Source of the DNA: Atriophallophorus winterbourni
Lineage: Eukaryota > Platyhelminthes > Trematoda > Plagiorchiida > Microphallidae
Direction of reading: 5' to 3'
DNA length: 64,000 nt
NCBI GenBank assembly: GCA_013407085.1
Contig: JACCGJ010019904.1
Location: 32,629 to 96,628, forward strand
The notes under the pieces are model-generated. The model saw only the letters and a list, made by a program, of their open reading frames with translations. It was not told the DNA's origin and did no database searches. Shown here in pieces: positions 1 through 11,060 of the stretch. The number at the start of each line of letters is the position of its first letter. Within the stretch, counting starts at the first letter, position 1. Both the position numbers and the translations under genes were made by a program.

Positions 1-2
1 CG

Positions 3-103
3 CGTTTATTCATTGATGGTCTTGATGACATCCGCTATTCCTTGTTTTATAGTCTGTAGGACATCGGTTCGTTTCGTCTCCAGTCGCTGAAGTTCAAACT
101 GCA
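3..103 (-). CDS. Possible terminal exon of an unknown minus-strand gene
   Basis: On the minus strand, after a tatgcag acceptor, the frame reads FELQRLETKRTDVLQT, then IKQGIADVIKTINE and a TAA stop. It has a coiled-coil-like heptad look. It joins in phase to the open frame at about 525-849 if the donor gtaggt near 525 is used. No homolog was recognised and the model is tentative. Confidence 0.25.
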
Positions 104-524
104 TAATTTATGTTTTCCATTCGAGTCAAAACTGATATTCTCAAAGACCCCCACTATTTGTTTCTTCCGTCTTGATTGCGAAATGTCCAAAACACTTACG
201 AGTTCGTTAAATATTATAAGAAGCGAACCTCAAGTCTTGAAATTGCCAGAAGAATGCCTCCTCGATGAATATCTGACGGTGTATGCAAAAATACAAATGA
301 AGTGCGCTGTGTCTAACCAATCAAATGAAGCCTTGCAGCCAGTGATATGGAAGTCGATAGCGCAGAGTTCTATCATAAGCTCAACTATGTAAACATTCTA
401 CCATGGAAGCCAGATCACCATTGGAATGCGTTCTATTCATAAATCACATCAAGAAACGTGTCGATTATATCTCAAGTGTTCATACACAAATGTTCGCGTT
501 TCACTGGATCGATTCACCACTGCC

Positions 525-849
525 ACCAAGAACCTACCCCAGTATACATAGATCCTAAGATAGACTCAACCAGTAACCTCCAATCTGCTAGCCTGTACAT
601 GAGTTGTGACATTTCCCGTTTGTTAGGTTCGAAAAGAAAATCGCAAGCTGTAATCAAACGCTGAACTGTTACCAACTTGAGCAATCTGACGGTTCGACAA
701 CGCAGGTACACTGCAAGGTTATTCAAATCCTGCACCCTATGACGATAATTTATTTGTGTTATCGCCAGCGCTACTCTACGTCCAGAAAACTCATGTATAT
801 TCGTTAACAACCCTCTACGCGTTTGTGATTCAACAAACGCAATAAACAA
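525..849 (-). CDS. Possible coding exon, unknown minus-strand protein
   Basis: This minus-strand frame stays open for over 100 codons and looks protein-like. Segments include YRHRVQDLNNLAVYLRCRT, LITACDFLFEPNKREM and SQLMYRLADWRLLVESILG. A donor gtaggt after SMYTG and a phase-0 acceptor at 103/104 would join it to the coiled-coil-like tail at 3-103. The 5' boundary is unclear; candidate acceptors lie near 815 and 780. I do not recognise the family, and the frame could be chance or a repeat. Confidence 0.28.
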
Positions 850-897
850 CTTTTCTGCAAACTTCTCACTCGACTTTTTATCTTTTCAATCTTTCAG

Positions 898-945
898 GCG
901 ACGGATGCGGAGAAACATGACATACAGCAAAAATCTGCTTCTATG
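898..945 (+). CDS. Acidic-protein gene, 48-nt exon
   Basis: A pyrimidine-rich tract ending ctttcag precedes GCG ACG GAT, and ATG gtgagt closes the exon. It encodes ATDAEKHDIQQKSASM in phase 0. The short size makes it less certain than the later exons, but both splice signals are strong and the composition fits. Confidence 0.55.
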
Positions 946-3900
946 GTGAGTGTTTAACTGTATCATTCACCGCGTATCACTGCTCATACGCTGCAATGTG
1001 TGTTTCATTCATGTTGGTCATCACACATTGCAGATTAATCTTTCACAGTTTTTTTATTGCACACGAAACACACTCGTTTTTATGGTTATAAAGTTTATCA
1101 TTTGCTGCACCGTAGCCACGGAACGAACACTTTTTCATCACACTTTTAATAGATACCGTTTAGTTTTCGTTTTAATGCTAACGACACGCAGCGCCAATGT
1201 TCTTTGCACTCACGCACCCGTTTTTTCTAACTCTTTTTAACACACCAGCTCGTCAATGGTGATGCAAATGCTGTTGGTGACATTCCCCCAATCGATGATG
1301 TTGTCGAGGAGGTATGCCTTGTTCTACACTTCACGTTTGCTCATCACATTATTGCACCTCGTGTTTTGCTTTGCTTTCGGTGTTTTTCTTTACGTTCTGC
1401 CATGATTTTTCACACACACCACGTAGCCAAAGCTTGTATCGGGTCTACAAGTTTGTGTTGTCGTTTTATTGCTTCAAGGATGTGCAATTGTGCAGTATAT
1501 CTGTATTGCACAGAGAACACCTTGTTAAACTGATCTGCCAACGTTACTGAACTACCCGCGGAGACATGCTGGCGTCTCACTGCCAGTGTTCTTTTGTCTG
1601 TCTCGGTCTAGACAACCTGACAGTATCTTAGCCAAAGTGGAGCCTGACCGTGTCAGTGGATTGTGCTTTAATACCGATGCTTGACTGCGATACACTGAAT
1701 TATACTTTTAGAATGGGAGAAAGGGGGTGACTTGATAAGATACGTGTAGCACGGATGTGCAATTGTGACGTAATTATATACTGCACAGCTAACCGTGCTA
1801 AATTGATTTGCCACAAGCGGAAACGCGCTGGAATCTTACTACCATTTATACTAATATCTATCTAGATCTGGGCAACCTGACAATGTCTTTGTAGGGTCTC
1901 TGACAATGTGACATTTTGCCTTAATCAGGCTCGTGATTTTATACATACGTACACTACGCAGCACATTTAAGTAGCTATGACCCCGGCAATACAGGCTTAT
2001 TTGGGCTTTCGTTTTGCCTATTGCCTACAGTGCGTTATTGTTCTTCCTTCTACCGCTCGCTCTCTAATATTAGTGCATTGCCTGCAAGACTGACCTTGTG
2101 TTTCACGAATATGTTTCGATGTGCTGATAGGTATGATATGAAAACACAAGCCTGATCCAGGCAAAGTGCCGCACAGTTAGAGACTGCACGAGGGCTAAGA
2201 TACTGTCAGGTTGCCCAAGTCTAGACAGATATGAGAAAGAAAATAGAACAGGAAATGATAGTGAGACTCCAGCCTGTTTCAGCATGCAGCTCACTACCTG
2301 TAGCCGATCAATTTAGCACGGTGTTAACCGCACAGCACATGAGTACTGCACGATTGCACATCCGTGCGGATAGGTGGTCAAGCCCATAACTAGATTTGCG
2401 CCTGACGTTACTTTATTGACTGGGAATTGCTGGTCAACACGTAGGTACGCTCGTTTGACTATTCAGTACTACCAAAACATACCCCGAGCAATTGCTTTTC
2501 GCAAAATTGTTTTCCGCTTTCAGGCGATTTCTTCGAAGTTGCCCCGCTTGCGCATCGCTCCCATATTGCTAATGTTACTTTACTCATCTCGGTTATGCTC
2601 AACGTATTTTGCGGTTTCAGCCTACTAGTGGCACCACTTCCCCGACTTCAAACGTAGAAAATGTTAATGGAACATCGAAGCACTCCCCAACAGAGGACTC
2701 GGGCGTTAAAAAAAGAAACAATAAACCGATGGCCTGGATGAAACGGCATTTGTCGCTACACATAGAGTCACCGAAAAAGCTTCACATGAAGCGTCAGGGT
2801 AAACGTGCTTCGATTGGCACGACACCTGAAAAGTCGGCTGTTCCTCCATCCGTGCCAGAAGGAAACGAGGCGGCATCTAAAGAAATGTCTCCAACCACAT
2901 CCAACGAGGAAGCTATTGCTGCCGCTGTGGTCCAGGAAGCGATCACATCTGCAGTCGCTGAAAAGGAAGAAATGGAACGATCGCCAGTCGAAGAAATGGT
3001 AACAGTAAGTACTGGTATTTTTCGTTTGGGAGGACAGAAGCCCGTATCTTTTTATGATGTAGGTATCTTTGTAATGTTTACTTGCTGTGTTGGTATGCCG
3101 TTTTCCCTGTGTGTTTTTATAGCTTTTTTACAGATTGTTTGGGTTCATCCACAGTTTTCGCCTTCACCTTTCTGTGTGTTATTCGGTGTAGCACGTGGTG
3201 AACGTGTTTGTAGTAATACTGCTTATTCGTGCAGACTTATGCCTATATTTCCCCCGCTACTTTGATCGTTTCAGCCTACAAGTGCAACATCCACAGATCA
3301 GCCAATGACTTCAGCCGAGAGTTCAGCTCCTCAGTCGCCTGAAACTGTTGTGTGTGTTGAGCAAATGGCTCATATGACCATGTCTGACGTTGCTGCACCA
3401 TCATGTGAGATGTCGAAAGAGATGACAAGCGATCGAGAACAGCCCATGGAATCCCCGATGGAACCCGAGACGAAAAGTGCCGGTTCTTCGGAAAGCTTAG
3501 AAATGGCAAAAGAATCTGCTGGCATGATGATGGCCGATAAATCGGACATGGATGAGGAGTTGGCATCCCCCGTTGAACAACCACACATGTGTGAGTCGAA
3601 AGGTCCCGAGGAAACTGAGGAAAAGCAACAAGAAAGTGAGGTAAGTAATTTTTTACCTCACTCCCAAATTTTTCCGGTGATAACCGATTATTTAGCACAG
3701 GTTTCAGAGATGTATATATGCATGACATTACAATCTCTGCCGCACCATCATAGACTTCACCTGGGCTAACATACTGCCAGGTTTCCTAGGCCTAGAGCGA
3801 TATGAGAATGATAATAGACGTAGCAGTGTGACTCCAGTATGTTTCCGCATGCAGCTTACTACCGGTGGCAGATCATTTTAGCACGGTGTTACATGTGCAG

Positions 3901-5564
3901 TACAGAAGTACCTCACCAGTAATCCCTATCAACCGAAACCATTTCAGATAGCGCGGTTCAACTGGTGCATAATCATCATGAAGTAATGCTTAATCAAACG
4001 TGAAATGCATGAAGGATTACACAAAGGTTCACGACATGACATGTTTGTGCATGAATGTGTTCCATATTGTAGAAGTAACGTGCTGCATGCCGCACCATAC
4101 TGGAATCGGACTCCCATAATTTATTACTTATGTCCGTCCAGACCATAGCATCCGGCAGTATATTAGCTCAGGTGCAGTCTATAACTGAGCACGGATGTGC
4201 AATCGTGCAGCATTTCTGTGTTATGCGGCTAACCTCGTGCTAAATTGATTGGCCAATGGTAGTGAGCTGCATGCTGAAACACGCTGTAGTCTCACTACCA
4301 TTTCTATTTCCTCCTCTGTCTGGACCTGGGAAACCTTAGCCCACGTGCAGTCTCTGACTGTGCGGCACTTGTCCTGGATCAGGCTTGCGCTTTCATACCT
4401 ATGACTGAGCATTTTGCTGGGCTCCAAGCGTGCTATTTTCTACAACAACATGGAGCTCAAGTCTGGAGCCAGCCAAAGTGCCATTCAACAAGAAACAGGA
4501 AAATTAGTTATGGAACCGCTTAAAATAAACCGGGCAACCGAAATACGCAAAGTTGCGGTGGCTTGCTTTTCTTCTATTTTCACTGCATGTGATTATGTGA
4601 TTGTTAAATAATAGTATATGATAATAATTATAACCCATAATAAAGTATATTGTCGCCACTGACGTCGGTTTCCATTCATATCACCAATGTTTCAAACCAG
4701 CTATTATTTGGATCAATTGTACCCCATCTATGTAAACGAATATGTCCCACTGAGTCTAGCGCTACGATGCGCGACCTCGTCAGTGACTGGCAGTGCCGAT
4801 GCGTTCTTTTAACCACCGTAAACGGGCTAGCGTCAACGTTTTTCTTACTCTGTGCCCTCTTGGACCTAACATCTGTTAGTAGTCACATATCTTAGCAACG
4901 CGACGCTGCCACTGAACGGGAAACAATGTTTCAAGGAAATTGCTGTCAAAACAGAAACCGGCGGACGTCTTCCGCCCGGTTAGACCAGATTCCTCAAACA
5001 TGGGGACACGACCTTTAACATGGAAGAAACATCGCGTCGATGCCATAAATGGCAACTGTTAGCAAGCGCTCCATTCGCTTTGCGTACACACTGTGCGATC
5101 TCGTCCTCGACACAATCGCCAGCAGAAAGACAACTACTGAGGTTAACGAAGCTATTGACCCGTTTGAGATTGACACCACAGATTCGAAGACAACCGCCTC
5201 ATTCCTGTGTAAACGTATTACACTTGTTAGGAGCAAAACACCATACAAACACAGACGGCAAAATAATGTAGCTATTTAGCGGTGTTGGATAGTTAGTTTT
5301 TGTTCTGGGCGTCTCCAATGTCAACGACTAATTTCCCGTTTTTCAAACCTTTGTTCATTTTAGGCCGAAGAAGAAATGCCCAAAGTGGTGGACACTAATA
5401 ACACCAATGTCGCTGAGGAGCCTGCCGCTTCGGATTCCGACCCCGAGATGGCTCATCATCATCAGATGCCTGTTTCCGAACCAATGACACACGAATCGGG
5501 CAACGATAAATCTGAAAACGAAAGCGATAATGATCATACCGAGATTCAGATTAATGGAGAGTAA
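898..5564 (+). CDS. Unrecognised acidic disordered protein, at least five phase-0 exons (5' end not found)
   Basis: Exons 898-945, 1249-1311, 2621-3004, 3275-3640 and 5364-5564 join to 1062 nt (353 codons plus TAA) with no internal stop. Each has a GT-AG boundary and a length divisible by three. The product is low-complexity. It has a basic patch in exon 3 (KKRNNKPMAWMKRHLSLHIE, then a Lys/Arg-rich stretch), followed by Glu/Ser/Pro/Met-rich acidic sequence to the C-terminus. There is no signal peptide, membrane segment or known domain. The start codon and any earlier exon were not located; the first exon shown begins at a splice acceptor, so the gene is partial here. The function is unknown. 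It could be a cytoskeletal, tegumental or nuclear disordered protein, but nothing in the sequence decides this. Confidence 0.65.
1249..1311 (+). CDS. Acidic-protein gene, 63-nt exon
   Basis: The acceptor is cacaccag after a T-rich tract and the donor gtatgc. It encodes LVNGDANAVGD, then IPPIDDVVEE, in phase 0. It is acidic like the rest of the predicted protein. A SINE-like repeat sits in the following intron. Confidence 0.55.
1480..1690 (-). repeat. SINE-like repeat, diverged copy
   Basis: It shares gatgtgcaattgtgcag at its left edge and ctagacaacctgacagtatctt inside (first 20 bases: ctagacaacctgacagtatc) with the ~230 bp repeat seen at 4186-4410. Orientation is relative to the form starting tatgaaagcacaagcctgat. 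No clear Pol III A/B box pair was identified. Confidence 0.6.
1750..1965 (-). repeat. SINE-like repeat
   Basis: It runs from cacggatgtgcaattgtgac through gtgctaaattgatt and gggcaacctgaca to a caggctcgtgatttt end. It is the same element as the neighbouring copies, in the opposite orientation to 2125-2375. Confidence 0.7.
2125..2375 (+). repeat. SINE-like repeat, well preserved
   Basis: It contains the full order of landmarks: gcctgatccaggcaaagtgc, gatactgtcaggttgccc, cctgtttcagcatgcagctc, caatttagcacggtgtta and cacgattgcacatccgtg. It lies in the intron just before the 2621-3004 exon. Confidence 0.8.
2621..3004 (+). CDS. Acidic-protein gene, 384-nt exon with basic patch
   Basis: The acceptor is gcggtttcag and the donor gtaagt. 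The 128 codons begin PTSGTTSPTS and run through KKRNNKPMAWMKRHLSLHIE, further Lys/Arg clusters, then acidic/Ala-rich sequence ending SPVEEMVT. The basic segment could bind membrane, nucleic acid or cytoskeleton, but no motif settles it. Confidence 0.7.
3275..3640 (+). CDS. Acidic-protein gene, 366-nt Met/Glu/Ser-rich exon
   Basis: The acceptor is gatcgtttcag and the donor gtaagt. The 122 codons start PTSATSTDQP, echoing the start of the previous exon, and are rich in Met, Glu, Ser and Pro (for example EQPMESPMEPETKS). The exon ends EEKQQESE. It is predicted to be unstructured. Confidence 0.7.
3705..3915 (+). repeat. SINE-like repeat, diverged
   Basis: It shows gggctaacatactgccaggt, ctaggcctagagcgatatga and tttagcacggtgtta in family order with many substitutions. 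It sits in the intron after the 3275-3640 exon. Confidence 0.65.
4186..4410 (-). repeat. SINE-like repeat
   Basis: It runs from gcacggatgtgcaatcgtgc through gtgctaaattgattggccaa and ggtagtgagctgcatgctga to ggatcaggcttgcgctttca. It is full-length and in inverted orientation to the copy at 3705. Confidence 0.8.
5364..5564 (+). CDS. Acidic-protein gene, terminal exon
   Basis: The acceptor is tttgttcattttag. The 66 codons read AEEEMPKVVDTNN, an acidic stretch with EMAHHHQMP, and end DHTEIQINGE before TAA at 5562-5564. The His cluster and acidic tail carry no recognised domain. Confidence 0.68.
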   Translation, partial: AEEEMPKVVDTNNTNVAEEPAASDSDPEMAHHHQMPVSEPMTHESGNDKSENESDNDHTEIQINGE

Positions 5565-6720
5565 TCTCCTATTTCATCGTGCCCCCCTCCACCCGAATCT
5601 CTCACTCACGATTTCGCCTATTCTCTCTTGGTATTGATTCTTCCGTGTAATTCTTTTGAATTTGCCCTCTACTCGCCCTGTTGTTTTTGCTGTTCAACGT
5701 TTACTTTCTTATTCTCGTATCACACTACCCGGGAGGATGAACATTATTTTTTCTTCTCAAATTTGTGTCATTCCACTTATTTTTACGGCTTTTCTTCTGG
5801 CCCCAAACTTATTTTGCTGCTGCAACACACCCCATGCTTCCCCTCGTGTAAATTTGGTATTCGATTGCATACAATCAACAATGAACCGTTCGTTTCGCCC
5901 TCGCAAAAATTATTCCAGAACTGAGTAGCTTGTGTTGTTTTTTTATTCCACTTTGTAATTTTGTTAATCGAATTGTGTATGTGCGTTGCGGGTTTAGGGA
6001 GAAACATTTTGTGCTGCTTTATTACTTGTGATGTTGCTATCATGCTCCGACTGTTTCTCTCAACTTTTGCCTCCAAGCCTGTCTCCCGTTTTTCTATGTC
6101 TTGCCTGTTTGTCCCTCGAACGTTCATCAGTACATCATTTCTAATTAGTTCGGTTGTTCTGCCTCAAATTCTCAAAGGGTTCCGGATTATAATGTTTAAT
6201 GATATATCTCAGAATCGTGCTGTTAGCATCTTACTGAATGTTTTTGAGTAACCTTATCAGCTATTCAAGGGAGGTTTCTTGTGCTGTGTTTTAGTGAAAG
6301 CCACCAGTGAGATGTCTTGCTGAAGCCGCTCTATTGATTTACATGATTGCTTTTTATGTGTTTGGGGATGAGGCTTGTAGATTCCTTTCTATTTCCCTTT
6401 ATTTGTAAGTATAATTTTGCCGTGGATGGCATTAAGGCATCAATACGTGTAAGCAATCTACTGCTGTCTCTGATAATGATGATGATAACCTACACAAAGC
6501 TTGATATCGGTCTCGAGCGTTTTATTTATTCTGTTCGAAGCGCCCTTGTATTGTGTGTGATTTCGATAACCTGATCGCTAACGGTTGTCGTGGTATGGCC
6601 CAATGTCAAGTTTTCGGCGGGCAAACATCACGAAGCACTTACTGTAACTTTTTGTCCTGTACATCAAAAGCGCATCGCGGTTTTATACTCCACGGCGTTT
6701 AAAGGCTTATTCGCGAGGAA
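5565..6720 (+). other. Downstream of the acidic-protein gene, probable 3' UTR then intergenic
   Basis: The sequence is T-rich and has no convincing gene. The 3' UTR of the acidic-protein gene probably begins here. I did not find an AATAAA hexamer that clearly ends it. Open frames in this stretch are short and unsupported. Confidence 0.4.
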
Positions 6721-6724
6721 CAGT

Positions 6725-7185
6725 CTGTCCCTCAGCGATAGGCGGCAACTGCACGCCGGAGGCGTGATCTGCGTTCAACAGTTAAGAGCTGTATCTGCTC
6801 TTCAACAGCTTGAAGATGACACTTCACAGTGCCTCCAATGTGAGCAGTCAACAGCAAGTTCTTCCCAACTCGTACGGTCAATGTCGAAAGCCTTCATATC
6901 TCCTTTACAAACGTCTTTGTCCCGCAAGTGCGGTCTGCCCAATGGTCGACTTCTTCATTTCAACTTTCCATGGGGAAGGTCTTTTGGAATGCGGCCGTTT
7001 CCCATTCTGTACACATGGCCGAGCCACCGTAGGCGGCGCTGTCCTAGTAGGATGAACATTCTCTGTAGACCAGATTCAGAAAGCACTTCCGCTTTTATTA
7101 CTTTGTGCACTCACAATGTGTTCAAGATGCGTTGATGGTCCATGTTTCACTACCGTACAGTAAAGCATTTCGTATGCTGTGCTGA
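6725..7185 (-). mobile_element. RTE-type LINE, C-terminal RT fragment
   Basis: Minus-strand translation in shifting frames gives LRRRLRWLGHVYRMGNGR-like sequence (the region after the RT fingers), then RPHLR-KDVC and the HWRHC-like end, matching copies at 46637-48114 and 43253-43965. Frames are broken, so this is a dead copy. Confidence 0.75.
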
Positions 7186-8440
7186 AGGGAAAGAAGAACA
7201 AATAGCGTCGAACTCAACCAGAATTTTATCGTGCTGGTGACACAAGTTCCATTAACCATTATTATTGCCTACGCTGCGCTGAAAGATTGCGTATACTTTA
7301 ATGGCGGTCCAGGTTTAAATGGCATTCTGCGTTGTTTATTGAACGCAACCCACCATCACGTATGATAAGATCCCCGATATTGCCTCTTGTTTGCTCATGA
7401 AACCTAATTTCGGTTCCCAGGATATTTGTAATCAATTATCAAAACGGAAAGTACCATCGCTTTGGAAGTACTATCAACCATCTCGTGCTAATTGCCACAG
7501 GAGCTCGTAAGTTACCGTATCTTTACCGACAAAGCACACATCTTGATTGAAAAGTAGCCTCCGGATAATCAATTCCACCTGTAACATCGTAAAAACGCAA
7601 CAAAATTATAGTCTGACACTGGAGAAATCGGGATAATAATCTTTCTGAAGCATCCGCGGTTGCCCTGGTCGCAAATGGCCATTTGAAACTTGTTCTTGCC
7701 ATGTCAGATTCAGTTCAAAGTTTTAATGATCCAAAAAGCAATTACTTTACAGTAACCGCAGATTAAAAATATAGGGAATGCATGAAACAACACAAATGTT
7801 TTATCCAAATGGAAAGTCAGCACGTGTATTCAGGTGCAAGGTTGGATTTGGTCAAAGTATACTTGTCAACGATAACCACCGTATCTCTTCTACGTCTCTG
7901 TTTCTACTCAACCTAAAAGTACAGTGCACGTTCCTTCTCAGTTCACTTTGAAGAGAAACAACGCTTTATCCTCGTTGCACGTATGTGAATTCTTTTGGGT
8001 ATCGATTTTTGCGATTTTCTCGTTTGCTGTGAGTGACCTAGAACATATGGCTGAATTAATCCGCGCAACATAGTGTAGATACCGTATGCACACAATTGCT
8101 CTTTTTCAGTGAAATTTGGCTACCGTTTTCAAAATGCGGGCTTTGCTAGAATTTAGCCAGAGTTTGTGTTGGCTGATCCATATCATTAGCTTTCGTTTAA
8201 TTTGGTCTACCAGCATAAATTTAAGGTTATCATCGGGTGTGATTTACTCAGAAGCGGTATTAGTTTATGGGTGCACGCTTGCCAATTGTACATTTGCTCA
8301 CTGGTCTACTTTTCACGACAAATACAATGTGCTATATCGATTTTATAAACTGTTGTATGGAACCCACCGACGTTTCAGAGTTTTTACTATTTTGCATTCG
8401 ACGAGTTTCATCTATCTTTCTCATTGAACCTGATATTACT
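7186..8440. other. No recognised feature
   Basis: No gene, RT motif or repeat family was recognised here. The longest frame (8116-8427) has no protein-like signature. Confidence 0.4.
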
Positions 8441-8446
8441 GTCTCC

Positions 8447-8650
8447 ACCGGATGACGGCAAACAGCCAGAAACCGGTTGTGGTGTGTTAGGGCTGGAGAT
8501 GTGAACACCACCATATAGTGGTCGTTTATAAGCGCCTTGACTGTTTGACTTTCTAACCTGGTGATGGTAAACACAGCCAGAAACAGGTTGTGGTGTCTAA
8601 GTGAAGGGGGTGTGAGCACCACGGTATATTGGTCATTGAGCTTAGTTTGA
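8447..8650 (+). repeat. Two tandem copies of a ~100 bp dispersed repeat
   Basis: The motif gatgacggcaaacagccaga-aaccggttgtggtgt, followed by a gatgtgaacaccac-like stretch and ttggtc, occurs at 8447-8545 and again, diverged, at 8557-8650. Related sequence is at 8875-8930, 36530-36620 and 56523-56560. There is no coding content. Confidence 0.55.
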
Positions 8651-8821
8651 ATCAACCGAGCACGCACATCTGGATTTGTGAATCCCCGCAGGTTGTCAAG
8701 GGATGATGAGATCTCGGTCGCATTATGTAAACACCGCACATCTCTTCCAAGGTTCACATGGCCACTGGTCCAGATGAAAGTTGACGCCACAGCCCAAGTT
8801 ATTGTGATTGCTTTGGAATTG

Positions 8822-9320
8822 GTTCAAGATTCAAAAATGTTTGGTGATAATAAACACCTTCCTGTGTAATTTCGGGAGATGTGAGCAACACGTTACTTTG
8901 GTCATCCATAAGCGCCTTGACGACGAATCACTATGTGATTCTGTGTTTGAACATCGTGGTTCGTTGTACGAACCCTATGTATCAGTGGCATTCAAGTATA
9001 ACCATGTTTACCTTCCTTTACAATTATCATAGCATAGTAAATAGTCTTTCAGTAAAAAAAGAAATAATTCATAATTACATCTCGTCCAATGGAATACTTC
9101 CCGTGAGTTAATACGTCGGTGCAGTAAATACTGCAATAAATACGTATCCAAAATTTGTAATGTCTCGGCGCTGGGCGCTGTAACAATTGTTTCGGATAGC
9201 GCATTCCAAAGGAAACAGACACGTACAGAATAAAAATATAGGCGACAGCTAACACGGGAATAGGGAGTTTATAATGGATGATTTGAAGTATTTAATATTT
9301 ATATTGTAAGTATCATATCT
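8822..9320 (-). mobile_element. CR1-like LINE 3' end with inserted dispersed repeat
   Basis: The outer edge has ttcaagattcaaaaatgttt, a LINE 3' terminus. The inner edge has cacgtacagaataaaaatat (antisense of the YSVRVCF codons). The middle, about 8875-9005, is an inserted copy of the repeat also seen inverted at 36385-36480. It matches the copies at 12495-12930 and 45560-45900. Confidence 0.6.
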
Positions 9321-9339
9321 GAGATGGCAAGCTTTCCAA

Positions 9340-10345
9340 CCTGAACCGGTTGAGGTCACAAACCAAGGCACGGGATGTGCTCATCCGTAGTCTGCTGTAT
9401 TCCGATGATGCAGCCACTATTACTCACTCGCAAGACAACCTCCAGTCGCTAATGGACTGTTTTTCGTTGGCATGCAAAAACTTTGAGCTTATAATCAGCA
9501 TGAGCAAGGCCAAAGTCTATGGTCAAGGGATTGTATCGCCTCCAATCATCACTGTTGAAAACAGTCAGCTTGAACCAATACATCATTTCACATATCTTGG
9601 TTCAACCATTGCGGATAACCTCTCGCTAGACACGGAGATTGATAAGCGGATTTATAGAGCAGCTATCATTTTGTCCCGATTGAACTCTCGTGTTTGTGGT
9701 AACCGAATTGACAGCAGATCCAAAGATGATGGTGTACAGCGCGTGCTTACTAAATGCTTTACTGTACGGCAGTGAGACCTGGGCCATGCACGTAAGACAC
9801 GAACGGAAGCTGAGTGCTTTCCATTTACGAAGCCTCCGTCGTATCTTGAACATGCTGAAGTTCTTTCAAAATTTGGTCTACAGAGCATGTTCACTCTGCT
9901 ACGACAGCGCAGCCTACGCTTGCTGGGTTGTGTACAGAATAAAAAATGGTCATATTCCAAAATATCTGCTCTATCGTGATTTGTAATCAAGACATCAGCC
10001 TTTGAGTAGACCCCACTTGCGGGATCAAAATGTTTGTAAAAGAGATATGAAATCTCACGGCATTGACCATATGAGTTGTTAAGACCTTACCCTTGACCGC
10101 ACATTTCGGAGCTAATGCGTAAAGCGTCATGTCCAAGCTAGTGAAGAGCAGGTACAGCTCTTGTCTGCTAAATACAGATCACACCGCCGGCGTGCAACTG
10201 TGGCCGTTCGACCGAGTACTGTTCTTCGCTGTGTGAGAGATTGTCACCCTCTAATCGTACTGTTTACTCATTTTAAAAGCTGCAGATTATGGAACCATCA
10301 TACGCTTGTGATCTACACCCATGCTCGATATCGAACGAAGTAGGC
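9340..10345 (+). mobile_element. RTE-type LINE, RT to 3' end
   Basis: Translation starts with LLYSDDAATITHSQDNLQSL (RT catalytic region, with YSDD in place of the usual Y/FADD). It continues through [20 protein letters not shown] and a -1/+1 frame break near 9720 into LLYGSETWAMHVRHERKL, then HRRRAT and the degenerate Cys-rich C-terminus. Frameshifts make it inactive. It is the longest plus-strand RTE copy in the window. Confidence 0.85.
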
Positions 10346-10363
10346 CAGGAAAAACAACACGTA

Positions 10364-11060
10364 TCACGTCAATTCGTCGGCTTCTTTGAAGTGAGAGGGG
10401 AGGCTCAGATGTTGCATCCGTTCCTCGTATGTTAGTTCCTGAGAAGCACTTACGAGTTTGGCCGAACCATGTAAAATTCTGTTAGGCAGTAGTGTATCCT
10501 TTTTGAGTCTGGAAATTATGTAGGTTTTTAAGATTGTGCACAAATTTCCTGGAGAGAATGTTTTGAAAATACGTAAGGGCCTACTAGAAAGCACGCTTGT
10601 AAATGACCTCACAATGTAGCTGTTCATTAGGCTGCCATATACACAGACTTCAATTTTTTTAATACTTGGCCCAGTTCAAAATTGTTAGCCAAGTGATATG
10701 TGTACTAGAAAGGCGTACCAATTTGCAGCACCTTGCCTTTTAAAAAATAGAATGGTAGCCATTCATGGAGAGCATCTAAATCACTATGCAACGGTACACA
10801 GTCGTAGTACATTTTATCCAAATTGTAATATATTCAGCAAAGAGAATCACCTTGTATGAGAGCGTCTGTGGTAGGTAGTTGATGTAAACTACGAAAAGTA
10901 CTGACCCGATGACGGAACCTTGCAGTGCACAACTAGGGGCATTAATCACTCGTAAATGTGCCTCGTTGATTCGCGCAATTGCCTGGTGCTCGGTGAGGTA
11001 ACTTTCGAGTCATTCGAGTAGCTGTCCGCTGATACCCATCTGCTTCAGCTTTTGCAGTTA
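10364..11060 (-). mobile_element. Strongly decayed CR1-like LINE RT
   Basis: Minus-strand fragments include RIFKTFSPGNLCTILKTYII and ELTYEERMQHLSL (thumb/C-terminal region), and, further 5', APSCALQGSVIGSVLFVVY, a decayed form of SGVPQGSVLGPLLFLVY. Order and spacing match an old RT. Confidence 0.65.

Noticed and set aside
4990..5279. Frames reading KRSIRFAYTLCDLVLDTI and similar
   Set aside because: They could be an extra exon of the acidic-protein gene, but no splice sites or composition support it, and 3640 joins 5364 in phase without it.
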